From: Thermoplasmata archaeon
GTDB lineage: Archaea; Thermoplasmatota; Thermoplasmata; Lutacidiplasmatales; UBA184
Assembly (NCBI GenBank): GCA_030037735.1
Contig: JASHQC010000054.1
Location: 1-37,674, forward strand
DNA: 37,674 bases
Direction: 5' to 3'
Under the pieces are notes generated by a model that ran no database searches, was not told the origin of the DNA, and saw only the letters and a program-made list of their open reading frames with translations. Positions 5,507-13,348 of this stretch are shown one piece after another. How positions within the stretch are numbered: position 1 is the first letter of the stretch; the number at the start of each line of letters is the position of its first letter. A program made the position numbers and the translations under genes.

Positions 5507-8308
5507 ATGGCAATAACCAGGAAACGCACCGGCCCGGGCACGGACGCAACGGAACCCAAGGGCGGTCGGCGACCCGCCCCGTCCGAGTCAATCCCCATCC
5601 CCCGGCTCGTGCCGCGCGGCAAGACCGCCTTCGACACCGTGGAGTGGAAGCTCCACGACGCGCAGATCAAGAACGCCGACGGGAAGGTCATCTTCGAGCA
5701 GAAAGGGATCCACGTTCCCACTTCCTGGTCGGAAACGTCGATCAACATCGCCGCGTCGAAGTACTTCCGGGTGATCGGCGGCCGCCGCGAGAACTCCGTC
5801 GAGGGAATGATTCGGCGTGTCTGTCACTGGATCGCCGACCGGGGCCTGGAACTCGGCTACTTGGACACCTCCGAGGAGGCCTCGCAGTTCGAGGAATCCC
5901 TCTCCTATCTGATGGTGCAGCAGATGGCGGCGTTCAACAGCCCTGTTTGGTTCAACGTTGGCGTCCGCAACCCGCCCCAGTGCTCGGCCTGCTTCATCCA
6001 ATCCGTCACCGACGACATGGAATCGATCCTTGCTCTCTCGGCGAGCGAGGGCCGGCTGTTCAAGGGCGGTAGCGGCACCGGCACGAATTTCTCCGCCCTG
6101 CGGGGAAGCCACGAACGGCTCTCCGGTGGCGGCATCGCGTCGGGGCCGGTCTCGTTCATGCGCGCCTTCGACGCCATGGCCGGCGTGATCAAGTCGGGCG
6201 GTACGACGCGCCGCGCCGCGAAGATGGTGATCCTCAACATGGATCACCCGGACATCGTCGACTACATCGAATGCAAGGTCCGGGAGGAGGACAAGGCGAT
6301 GGCCCTCATCCGGGAGGGGTTCTCCGCCAACTTCGACGGGACCGACCCCGATTCGGCCTACGCCTCCATCGCCTACCAGAACGCCAACCACTCGGTGCGG
6401 ATCCCGGACTCCTTCATGGAGGCCGTCCTCCAAGACAAGGAGTGGAAGACGATCAACCGGACCGACGGCTCGGTCGCCCGTCAGTATCCGGCCCGCGAGC
6501 TCTGGCGGAAGCTCGGCTACGCGGCCTGGCGCTGCGGCGACCCCGGAGTACAATTCGACGACATCACCAACGACTGGCACACCTGTCCCACCACGGGCCG
6601 GATCAACGCCTCCAACCCGTGCAGCGAGTACCTGTTCCTCGACGACACGGCGTGCAATCTCGCGTCGATCAACCTGATGCGCTTCCTTGACGCCCAGGGG
6701 AGCTTCGACTACGAGCTGTTCCAGCAGGCCGTCCGCACGATAATCGTCGCGATGGAGATCATCGTCGACGCCTCCTCCTACCCGACGGCGACGATCGCCC
6801 AGAACTCGCACGATTACCGACCGCTCGGCCTCGGCTACGCCAACCTGGGCGCGCTGCTCATGCAGTACGGATACCCCTACGATTCCGAGGAGGGGCGGAC
6901 CCTCGCCGGGGCGGTGTCGGCGCTCCTCTCCGCCGAGGGGTACCACATGTCGGCGGAGATCGCGAAGCGGATGGGCGCTTTCCCCGGGTTCGGCCGGAAC
7001 CGGACCCCGATGCTGCGCGTGATGAGCAAGCATCGGGCCGCGGCGGAGAAGATCGCCAAGGAACCGGCCGAGCTGAAGGAGCTCGTCGCCGTGGCGGTTG
7101 ACCGCTGGCAGGACGCGGTCAAGGCGGGCGAGCTGTGGGGCTACCGGAACGCCCAGATCTCGGTCATCGCCCCCACGGGCACGATTGGCCTTCTGATGGG
7201 CTGTGACACCCTGGGACTCGAACCGGAGCTCTCGCTCCTGAAGATCAAGAACCTCGTCGGCGGCGGCACGATGCGGATGATCAACCGCACCGCGAAGGCC
7301 GCGCTCGCGCGGCTCGGCTACTCGGCCGCGGAGCAAGCGGCCATCTCGAAGCACATCGAGGAGACCGGCACGATCGAGGGCGCGCCGGGGCTCAAGTCCG
7401 AGCACCTCGCCGTGTTCGACTGCGCCCTCGCCCCGGTCGGCGGCGCTCGAACCATCGCGCCGATGGGCCACCTCAAGATGCTTGGCGCGGTCCAGCCGTT
7501 CCTGTCCGGCGGGGCCTCGAAGACAATCAATCTACCGAACGACGCCACCGTCGAGGACATCGAGAAGATCTACCTCGAGGCGTGGCGCCTCGGCGTCAAG
7601 TCGGTCGCCCTCTACCGGGACGGCTGCAAGGCCTCCCAGCCGTACGAGACGGGGAAGCGCGCCCCCACGGGGCCGGCCGGACCGCTGAAACCCACGCGGG
7701 AGCGGCTGCCGAATGAACGGGATGCCATCACGCACCACTTCGTGGTCGGGGGCCACGACGGCTACGTCACGGTGGGCCTCTATCCGGACGGCCGCCCCGG
7801 CGAGCTGTTCTTCCGGGTCACGAAGGAAGGCTCCACCGTCAACGGCCTCATGGATTCCCTCGGGATTTCGATGTCGATGGCGCTTCAGCATGGCGTGCCG
7901 CTGAAGGACCTCGTCCGAAAGCTGGCCCACCTCCGGTTCGAGCCGGCCGGAGCGACCAACAACCCGAAGATCCGGTTCGCGAAGTCGATCCCCGACTACG
8001 TGGCGCGCTGGCTCGCCCTCGAGTTCCTGACCGAGGACGAGCGCCGGTCGATCGGCCTCGAAGGACCGGCGGAGGGGAACGGGAACGGCCACGGCAACGG
8101 GGCCGGGACCGGCGGCGCGACGAAGGCCGCCACGACGACCCCCTCCGCGACCTTCCAGACGAAGCCCTTAGACGCGTTCACCCCGCCGGTCGAACTCCAC
8201 GTGACCGACGAGGATGCGCCCTCGTGCGCCGTGTGCGGCGGCATCATGATGCGATCCGGCACGTGCTACGCATGCACGGTCTGCGGGTCGACCAGCGGCT
8301 GCTCGTAG
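5507..8308 (+). CDS. nrdJ: Adenosylcobalamin-dependent (class II) ribonucleotide reductase
   Basis: This 933-residue protein reduces ribonucleotides to deoxyribonucleotides using a radical generated from adenosylcobalamin, independent of oxygen. Recognisable segments in order are AAFNSPVWFNVG, CSACFIQSV (one of the redox-active cysteines), the glycine-rich KGGSGTGTNFSALRG, NPCSEYLFLDDTACNLASIN (NPCSE carries the thiyl-radical Cys and catalytic Glu) and PTGTIGLLMGCDTLGLEP. A TSCPD-like domain lies near residues 730-840. A flexible Gly/Asn/Thr linker follows, then the C-terminal tail CAVCGGIMMRSGTCYACTVC, a cysteine-rich module likely to reload the active-site disulfide. The ATG at 5507 is preceded by GGAGA at about 10 nt. 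No other nrd gene is visible here. Confidence 0.96.
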   Translation: MAITRKRTGPGTDATEPKGGRRPAPSESIPIPRLVPRGKTAFDTVEWKLHDAQIKNADGKVIFEQKGIHVPTSWSETSINIAASKYFRVIGGRRENSVEGMIRRVCHWIADRGLELGYLDTSEEASQFEESLSYLMVQQMAAFNSPVWFNVGVRNPPQCSACFIQSVTDDMESILALSASEGRLFKGGSGTGTNFSALRGSHERLSGGGIASGPVSFMRAFDAMAGVIKSGGTTRRAAKMVILNMDHPDIVDYIECKVREEDKAMALIREGFSANFDGTDPDSAYASIAYQNANHSVRIPDSFMEAVLQDKEWKTINRTDGSVARQYPARELWRKLGYAAWRCGDPGVQFDDITNDWHTCPTTGRINASNPCSEYLFLDDTACNLASINLMRFLDAQGSFDYELFQQAVRTIIVAMEIIVDASSYPTATIAQNSHDYRPLGLGYANLGALLMQYGYPYDSEEGRTLAGAVSALLSAEGYHMSAEIAKRMGAFPGFGRNRTPMLRVMSKHRAAAEKIAKEPAELKELVAVAVDRWQDAVKAGELWGYRNAQISVIAPTGTIGLLMGCDTLGLEPELSLLKIKNLVGGGTMRMINRTAKAALARLGYSAAEQAAISKHIEETGTIEGAPGLKSEHLAVFDCALAPVGGARTIAPMGHLKMLGAVQPFLSGGASKTINLPNDATVEDIEKIYLEAWRLGVKSVALYRDGCKASQPYETGKRAPTGPAGPLKPTRERLPNERDAITHHFVVGGHDGYVTVGLYPDGRPGELFFRVTKEGSTVNGLMDSLGISMSMALQHGVPLKDLVRKLAHLRFEPAGATNNPKIRFAKSIPDYVARWLALEFLTEDERRSIGLEGPAEGNGNGHGNGAGTGGATKAATTTPSATFQTKPLDAFTPPVELHVTDEDAPSCAVCGGIMMRSGTCYACTVCGSTSGCS

Positions 8309-8333
8309 GGCCCGGCCCGATCCACCGGGTGAC

Positions 8334-9926
8334 CTAGCGGGACGTCACCGTGGGCACCGGCGCCGGCCGCTCCCGGCCCGGCGGAGCGGGCGCGCCCGAC
8401 ACCCGGGAGGGTTCCCCGTGCCGGGTCCCGTCGGCCCGGAACCGGTAGTTCCGGAGCGCGAGCGAGAGACCGGCCCCCGCGATCCCGACGGCCGCCACCA
8501 GGGCGAAGACGGCCTCATAGCCCAGCACGTGGTAGTTCTGGAAACTGAAGCCGGGGAAGCGCTCGGTGAAGGCGTAGCTCGCCAAGATCGAAGTGACCAG
8601 GACCGGGCCCAGGGCACTCCCGAGCGTCCGGAACGTCTGGTTCATACCGGTTTGGATCCCCATCGTCCGGGGGTCGACCGAGAGGACGATGACATTGGTC
8701 ATCGCGATCAGTACCCCCACGTTCCCGGCCATCATCGGGATCGCGAACACGGCGATCTCCAGGGTCGTCGCGTGGAAGGCGATGAGCGAGAGGGCGCCGA
8801 ACGCGATGAGCAGGAACCCCAGGATCATCACCGGCTTGGGGCCGAACCGGCTGATCGCCCGACCGAGGAACGGTCCCCCCACCATCATGCCGATGACCGC
8901 CGGGACCATGATGAGCCCCGCGTTGAGCTCGCTGAGGTGGAAGCCGGGGGAAGGATACTCCGCGAGGATGATCAACACGGTGAACAGGAGGAACATCGTC
9001 GCGCCGACGAGCACCCCGTTCATGTTCGAGACCCAGATGTTTCGCTCCTTGAGCGCCTGGAACGACACGACGGGGTTCGGCGCCATAGGCTCCCACACGA
9101 GGAAGAATGCGAAGAACCCCAAGGCGATCACGAAGAGATCGATCACGCCCCACGGAATCCCGATGAACGTGACCGCGTCGAGGTTGGTCCAGCCCCAGTA
9201 GGCCCCCTCCGTGATACCCAACATCAGGAAGGCCAGGCCCGCGCCCAGGCTGACGATGCCCGGAAAGTCGATGGCGCGGGCGAATCGGATCTTCGATTCC
9301 CGGATGTAGATAGCCGCGAGGATGAGCACCAGTATCGCAATCGGGATGACGGTGTGATAGGTCAGCTGCCACCCGTGAGTCTCAGCAATCCAGCCGCCGC
9401 CGACGAGACCGGCGGCCGCCCCGGCGGCGAACATGCCCGAAAGGATTCCCTGCGCTTGGCCAACCTGGGCGGGAGGAAAGACCTCGGGAAGCATGGCGAA
9501 TCCCAGCGGGAACATCGCGAGTCCGACGCCCTGAATGGCCCGGACGGTGATCAGCCCGTAGATCTGGTCGGGCCGGCTCAGTCCGAAGGCCCCCCCGATC
9601 TGCGGGGTGAAGCCGGCCACGCTCACCGCGACGGCGTAAATGGCCATCGCCACCAGCAGGATCCGTTTCTTCCCATACATATCGCCCAGCTTGCCGAAGA
9701 TGGGGGTCACGACGACGCCGGTGAGCAGGTACGCTGACAGGATCCATGCGATCGTGCTCGCGTCGGTGACGTGGAAGAACGACTCGAAGTTGCTGAACGC
9801 CGGCAGCACCATCGTCTCGACGTAGGTGACCATCAAGGCCATCGCGGCGAGGATGCCCAGCACTCGCCAACCGTACCGGGCGTCGTGTGAGGAGGCCGGA
9901 GTGGAAAGGGCTGACCCCGCGCTCAT
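8334..9926 (-). CDS. MFS multidrug exporter, DHA2-like (14 helices)
   Basis: This 530-residue membrane protein has about 14 predicted hydrophobic helices, the usual count for the DHA2 (EmrB/QacA-like) drug:H+ antiporters. MFS motif A is visible as FGKLGDMYGKKRILL in the loop between helices 2 and 3. A motif C-like region (GMFAAGAAAGLVGGGWIAE) follows in helix 5. The N-terminal and C-terminal tails are short and polar. The start codon overlaps the stop of the upstream MarR gene by 4 nt (ATGA), so the two are translationally coupled, and the regulator most likely controls this exporter. The substrate cannot be deduced. The stop faces nrdJ at a gap of 25 nt. Confidence 0.88.
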   Translation of the reverse strand: MSAGSALSTPASSHDARYGWRVLGILAAMALMVTYVETMVLPAFSNFESFFHVTDASTIAWILSAYLLTGVVVTPIFGKLGDMYGKKRILLVAMAIYAVAVSVAGFTPQIGGAFGLSRPDQIYGLITVRAIQGVGLAMFPLGFAMLPEVFPPAQVGQAQGILSGMFAAGAAAGLVGGGWIAETHGWQLTYHTVIPIAILVLILAAIYIRESKIRFARAIDFPGIVSLGAGLAFLMLGITEGAYWGWTNLDAVTFIGIPWGVIDLFVIALGFFAFFLVWEPMAPNPVVSFQALKERNIWVSNMNGVLVGATMFLLFTVLIILAEYPSPGFHLSELNAGLIMVPAVIGMMVGGPFLGRAISRFGPKPVMILGFLLIAFGALSLIAFHATTLEIAVFAIPMMAGNVGVLIAMTNVIVLSVDPRTMGIQTGMNQTFRTLGSALGPVLVTSILASYAFTERFPGFSFQNYHVLGYEAVFALVAAVGIAGAGLSLALRNYRFRADGTRHGEPSRVSGAPAPPGRERPAPVPTVTSR

Positions 9927-10411
9927 GGTCGCTCCTCGGAGGCGAGGGCCGCGGGTTCGAGTCGCCGGTGCAGCTCACGGAACACGCGAGCCGCTGTCGC
10001 GAGATCCTGAAGCGGCAACCCCGCTGCCGCCTCGCTCACGACGTGCGCAATCTGAGACCAGATACGGGACTCGACCTTGCGTCCCTTGAGCGTGAGGGCC
10101 AGCACCACGGTCCGCCGGTCGCGGTCCGACCGGGACCGGGTGACGAGCCCGACCGCCTCTAGCTGATCCACGTTCGCGCAGACGGTGGGACTGGAGACCG
10201 CCAGATGCCGGGCGACGGTGCTCAGCGAAGCCGACTGGAGGCTCGAGACGACGTGCAAGGCCCAGAACTGGCCTGTCGAGATTCCCTCCTTCTCGAGTGC
10301 CGGCTGGAGACGATGGACGACCAACTTCATCACGTCGTGGACGCTGTTCACGAGCTGCTCGGATCCCACGAGCAAGAGTTCCCGAGGGTCCAGCACCGTG
10401 GAAGCGACCAT
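9923..10411 (-). CDS. MarR-family transcriptional regulator
   Basis: This 162-residue winged-helix protein fits the MarR family in length and layout. An N-terminal dimerisation helix is followed by a helix-turn-helix (FWALHVVSSLQSASLSTVAR, then HLAVSSPTVCANVDQLEAVG), a wing with VTRSRSDRDRRTVVLALTLKG (the DxRxx basic wing signature), and C-terminal helices. MarR proteins usually repress their own operon and release DNA on binding phenolic or lipophilic ligands. The ATG at 10411 lies at the edge of an inverted repeat that overlaps the predicted promoter, and the downstream MFS gene overlaps by 4 nt, making a classic MarR-exporter unit. The ligand is unknown. Confidence 0.9.
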   Translation of the reverse strand: MVASTVLDPRELLLVGSEQLVNSVHDVMKLVVHRLQPALEKEGISTGQFWALHVVSSLQSASLSTVARHLAVSSPTVCANVDQLEAVGLVTRSRSDRDRRTVVLALTLKGRKVESRIWSQIAHVVSEAAAGLPLQDLATAARVFRELHRRLEPAALASEERP

Positions 10412-10415
10412 GAGG

Positions 10416-10457
10416 TTTCCTAAGGATTAGTAAGCCGAATAATTAGGAAATATAACT
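10416..10457 (-). promoter_or_regulatory. MarR operon promoter and inverted-repeat operator
   Basis: TTTCCTAA (10416-10423) and TTAGGAAA (10443-10450) form a perfect 8-nt inverted repeat with a 19-nt spacer. On the minus strand a TATA-like TTATATTT (about 10449-10456) overlaps the distal arm, while the proximal arm lies just before the ATG at 10411. A dimeric repressor here would block both TBP access and transcription start, so autoregulation by the MarR protein is likely but unproven. The local sequence is clearly AT-richer than its surroundings. Confidence 0.65.
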
Positions 10458-10515
10458 ACATTCGCGAACCCCGAGGCTATCTCGTCGGTCGCTGAGGGGA
10501 GAGGGGGCGGCTCGC

Positions 10516-10893
10516 TCAGGCGAGGGCGTACCGGGCCAGTTCGACGATGTCACGGAACGGCAGCGCGAGCTTCCGGGTTCGCGCATTCGCGTCCCATCGA
10601 GCCTCGATGGCTCCTTCCGGAAACTCCGGCACCTCGCCCGCGTTCCGCGACTCGAGCGAGGTCGGCAGACCGCGCCGCGCGCATTCGCCGACAAGGATCA
10701 GGGCGCCGACGGGTCCGGACGTCACCGTGAGCACCTCCTCGGTTCCCACCGAGCGTCGCTCGATGCGCGCCGTCTCATCATGATAGTAGGCGAGACGTGC
10801 ATGGGACTCCGTACGGGCCCGTGCACCCGTTCCCGTGCGCGGTCTGCGCGGCCTGGTGGGCCGCGGAGGAGCCTCTACCGGTCGCCACTCCAA
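10516..10893 (-). CDS. Unrecognised protein, about 125 aa, start uncertain
   Basis: The frame encodes up to 125 residues, with a proline- and arginine-rich N-terminus (PPRPTRPRRPRTGTG) and a more protein-like body from about residue 33. The body runs from ARLAYYHDETARIERRSVG through VLTVTSGPVGALILVGECA to ALPFRDIVELARYALA at the end. The only start in the longest frame is TTG at 10893. The Arg/Pro-rich first 30 residues may not be translated, but no clear internal ATG or GTG was found. It lies 68 nt downstream of the DUF2400 gene on the same strand and may be the last gene of that operon. No family was recognised and no catalytic motif is evident. Confidence 0.5.
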   Translation of the reverse strand: MEWRPVEAPPRPTRPRRPRTGTGARARTESHARLAYYHDETARIERRSVGTEEVLTVTSGPVGALILVGECARRGLPTSLESRNAGEVPEFPEGAIEARWDANARTRKLALPFRDIVELARYALA

Positions 10894-10961
10894 GGCCTGC
10901 TCGGCGTCGAGAAATCTCTCCAGCAGTCCCGCGTCAATCGGGAGGGGCTCCGACTTCGGCG

Positions 10962-11846
10962 TTAGGAAGCCCCCCTACGAGGCCGCCACAGCAGACAGTC
11001 GGGTCGCACCACGCAGGGTCCGCACACGCGCAGGTCCCGTTCCTTCGGACAGTCGCCCGAGATGCCGGTGTGGCAGAGCACAAAATCGTACTTGATGGGG
11101 TCGACGGGGTCGACGCGCCGGAGCTGTGTGGTCACCTCCTCGACGGTAGCCCAGTTCCGGGTACGTCGCTGAGTGAGCCCCAGGTGGTACGCGATCCAAT
11201 GGACGTGAAGGTCGAGGGGGATGCGGAGCTCTGACGAGGGCACACCCGGCCACACTCCGAGGTCGGGGAATCCGGACCGGCTCATCCAGCGGACGTAGAG
11301 CGTGAGGCGCTTGCAGGGACTGTGGGAGCCCTCGGTCGGCGTCGGGAACAAGGCCCGGTAGCCACGGGGAGCCTTGCGAGAGGAACCGCTGGGCCCGCGC
11401 AGCCCGTTCGCCAGCCGATCCAATCCGATAGCGAAGCCGCCTTCCTCCAGGCCGCCGCGGAACAGCTCCCCGAGGGAGCCGTACTCTCGCCGCGCGGCGG
11501 CGACCCGCTCCGCCAGGAAGGCGAGTTGGTCCCCCCGTATCCATCGGTGCCGAAACGACCGGAGGGCGGAGCGGACGTCCTCCGCCCCAGCCGGTTCCGC
11601 GAGTTTCACGAAGTCGTGGCCAATACGTCGTTCCAGATCTGCGAAAGCGCCTCGGATCGCCGTGACGTTTCCAATCGCGAGGGTGGCGGCGAAGATTCCC
11701 GCCACTTCGGCGGAGACCGGATTGCTTGCGAGCGGGCGCACGCACGAGAGCGGATCTTGGGCAAGCGACCGTTCGAAGGGGAACTGCCGGTAGAGCGCCT
11801 CCAGGTGGGCCGGGAATTCCGGGGTCGGGTGATGGAGCGGGCTCAC
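10962..11846 (-). CDS. DUF2400 / TIGR02757-like protein (HhH-GPD-type fold)
   Basis: This 294-residue protein resembles the DUF2400 (TIGR02757) family, which is related to HhH-GPD DNA glycosylases. Supporting segments are DPLSCVRPLASNPVSAEVAGIFAA near the N-terminus (the family's D.....R..N..D.E...F.A pattern), PCKRLTLYVRWMSR in the middle, and ELRIPLDLHVHWIAYHLGL. The C-terminal VDPIKYDFVLCHTGI is followed by a cysteine cluster C-x8-C-x8-C-x2-C-x6-C resembling the [4Fe-4S] loop of endonuclease III relatives. Family function is not established; DNA repair is a reasonable guess. The start is GTG at 11846, 27 nt after the thioesterase stop, so the two are likely co-transcribed. Confidence 0.7.
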   Translation of the reverse strand: MSPLHHPTPEFPAHLEALYRQFPFERSLAQDPLSCVRPLASNPVSAEVAGIFAATLAIGNVTAIRGAFADLERRIGHDFVKLAEPAGAEDVRSALRSFRHRWIRGDQLAFLAERVAAARREYGSLGELFRGGLEEGGFAIGLDRLANGLRGPSGSSRKAPRGYRALFPTPTEGSHSPCKRLTLYVRWMSRSGFPDLGVWPGVPSSELRIPLDLHVHWIAYHLGLTQRRTRNWATVEEVTTQLRRVDPVDPIKYDFVLCHTGISGDCPKERDLRVCGPCVVRPDCLLWRPRRGAS

Positions 11847-11873
11847 GGCGGGGCGGCGAGGGCGCCTTTCCCT

Positions 11874-12398
11874 TTACCGTTGCTCGGCGCGAGGGCTCGG
11901 GGCCGACGGCTTCCTGGGCCGAGAGAGGCTGTCGCCCCGTGCTCCGGGGATGGTCATGCAGGTGCCCGTGGCATAGGCCACCAGTCTCCGCTGGTCGTCC
12001 GTGATGCGGCATTCGACGAGGCCCATGGTCCGTCCCTTTCGAAGGATCCGGCCCCGGGCCGAGAGGGTTCCGCTCCAGACCGGTCGAAGGAAGTTGATCT
12101 TGAGCTCGAGGGTCGTGAACGACTCCGAAGGGGAGAGGAGACTCACGTAGGACATTCCCATGGCCGCGTCGGCGATGTCGCAGAGGATTCCCCCATGGAG
12201 GGTGCCCATCGGGTTGGCGTGCTGCGGCCCCGCCGCGATGTCGATCCTCGCGTGTCCCTTGCCGATCTCCACCAGCTTGAATCCGACGAGGCGAGCCACC
12301 GGAGGGACCCACCCGTTCTTCAGGCGTTGGCGGATCAGTTCGACGTATCCCGGCGAGGGGGAGGGCGCCATCCTCTCTCGTGGAGCTCTCGCGTTCAT
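11874..12398 (-). CDS. PaaI-like hotdog-fold thioesterase
   Basis: The 174-residue product has a hotdog domain with the signature NPMGTLHGGILCDIADAAMG, where HGG and the downstream Asp match acyl-CoA thioesterases of the PaaI/YdiI group. TTLELKINFLRP and KGRTMGLVECRI are the usual following strands. The frame is open further upstream, but the longer form would collide with the divergent acetyltransferase gene. The ATG at 12398 has GGGGGA about 9 nt upstream and is chosen; ATG 12371 is an alternative. The last 25 residues are a Pro/Ser/Arg tail. Likely role: hydrolysis of an acyl-CoA or aryl-CoA thioester; the substrate is unknown. It is probably the first gene of a minus-strand operon with the DUF2400 gene. 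Confidence 0.82.
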   Translation of the reverse strand: MNARAPRERMAPSPSPGYVELIRQRLKNGWVPPVARLVGFKLVEIGKGHARIDIAAGPQHANPMGTLHGGILCDIADAAMGMSYVSLLSPSESFTTLELKINFLRPVWSGTLSARGRILRKGRTMGLVECRITDDQRRLVAYATGTCMTIPGARGDSLSRPRKPSAPSPRAEQR

Positions 12399-12517
12399 AA
12401 GACGCACTCCCCCGGCGAGGGCAGTGGAGTGGAGACGGCGGCCGACGACGTCCGCGACCCCTCGTCGGCGTTCCGTATCCCGGTGTCCTAAGTAGGCTTT
12501 CGACCTGAACGCGACCG

Positions 12518-13303
12518 ATGTCCACCGCAGACGAAACGCTGGTCGAAGGGATGAACCGGGAGTGGCTGGAGCAGCAGGTCCGGTCGGACCCGGTGTCGCA
12601 CGCCTGGGCGCTCTGGGACCTCGATCACGAACCGGGACGTTTCCGGATCGTCTCCCTCGTCCGCAAGGGCCAGACGGTCGGCTACCTCCTCGTCTGGTAC
12701 GCCGGTGGAGCACCCCGGGTTCACTGGGTCAGTTCTGACCCAGCGGACGGCATGCTCGCCGTGGGCCTCCCGCTACCGCCGGTCATCGCCATTGTGCCGG
12801 AGCGCGTGGCGTCGGCGGTCGCCGAACGACTTCACGCGACCCAGACCTATCCGCTGGACGTCCTCGTGTGCCCGGGGCGGACACTGACCCCACCGGATCC
12901 GCGGGTTCGTCGACTCCGGCCCGCCGACTCGAAGGCGTTGACCGAATTGGTGGTCCGCAACCCGGACGAGGAGACGGCGAGCTACGCGAACCTGGACCTC
13001 GACCGCGCCTCCGTGTGGGGAGCGTTCGAGGCGGACCGCCTCGCGGCCGTCGCCCGAATCTCCGTTCAGCTCCCCACCATATGGATAATCACCGGGGTGT
13101 ACACGGACCCCACCTTCCGGGGTCGCGGTTTGGGGCGCGAAGTGACCTCGGCGGCGACCGATGACGCCTTGGCCGCCGGTGCCCGGGCCGCGCTGTACGT
13201 CCGGGCTGACAACGCGGCCGCGCAGACGATCTACCGAGAGATCGGTTTCGAGCGGGTCGATCGGAGAATCTGGATCGACGCGAGCGCCGACGGTCCCCGC
13301 TAG
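12518..13303 (+). CDS. GNAT-family N-acetyltransferase
   Basis: This is a 261-residue protein whose C-terminal half is a GNAT domain. YTDPTFRGRGLGREVTSAAT contains the acetyl-CoA pyrophosphate loop (R-G-R-G-L-G), and YVRADNAAAQTIYREIGFER is the typical motif B with the Asn and Tyr near the active site. The N-terminal about 130 residues (WLEQQVRSDPVSHAWALWDL, then GYLLVWYAGGAPRVHWVS) resemble the degenerate N-terminal GNAT-like half of FR47-type acetyltransferases, suggesting a double-GNAT layout. The ATG at 12518 is divergent from the thioesterase gene. It ends 45 nt before the PolX start on the same strand. The substrate is unknown. Confidence 0.85.
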   Translation: MSTADETLVEGMNREWLEQQVRSDPVSHAWALWDLDHEPGRFRIVSLVRKGQTVGYLLVWYAGGAPRVHWVSSDPADGMLAVGLPLPPVIAIVPERVASAVAERLHATQTYPLDVLVCPGRTLTPPDPRVRRLRPADSKALTELVVRNPDEETASYANLDLDRASVWGAFEADRLAAVARISVQLPTIWIITGVYTDPTFRGRGLGREVTSAATDDALAAGARAALYVRADNAAAQTIYREIGFERVDRRIWIDASADGPR

Positions 13304-13348
13304 ACGCCCACCGTTTTGAGCCGGTCCGGCTCTCCACCAAGAACGGCG

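Noticed and set aside
5588-7471. 627-aa minus-strand frame
   Set aside because: It is antisense to nrdJ, with low-complexity Arg/Val/Glu content caused by GC-rich codons.
8418-9737. 439-aa plus-strand frame
   Set aside because: It is antisense to the MFS gene; the charged Arg/Glu/Asp/His-rich translation mirrors hydrophobic codons on the other strand.
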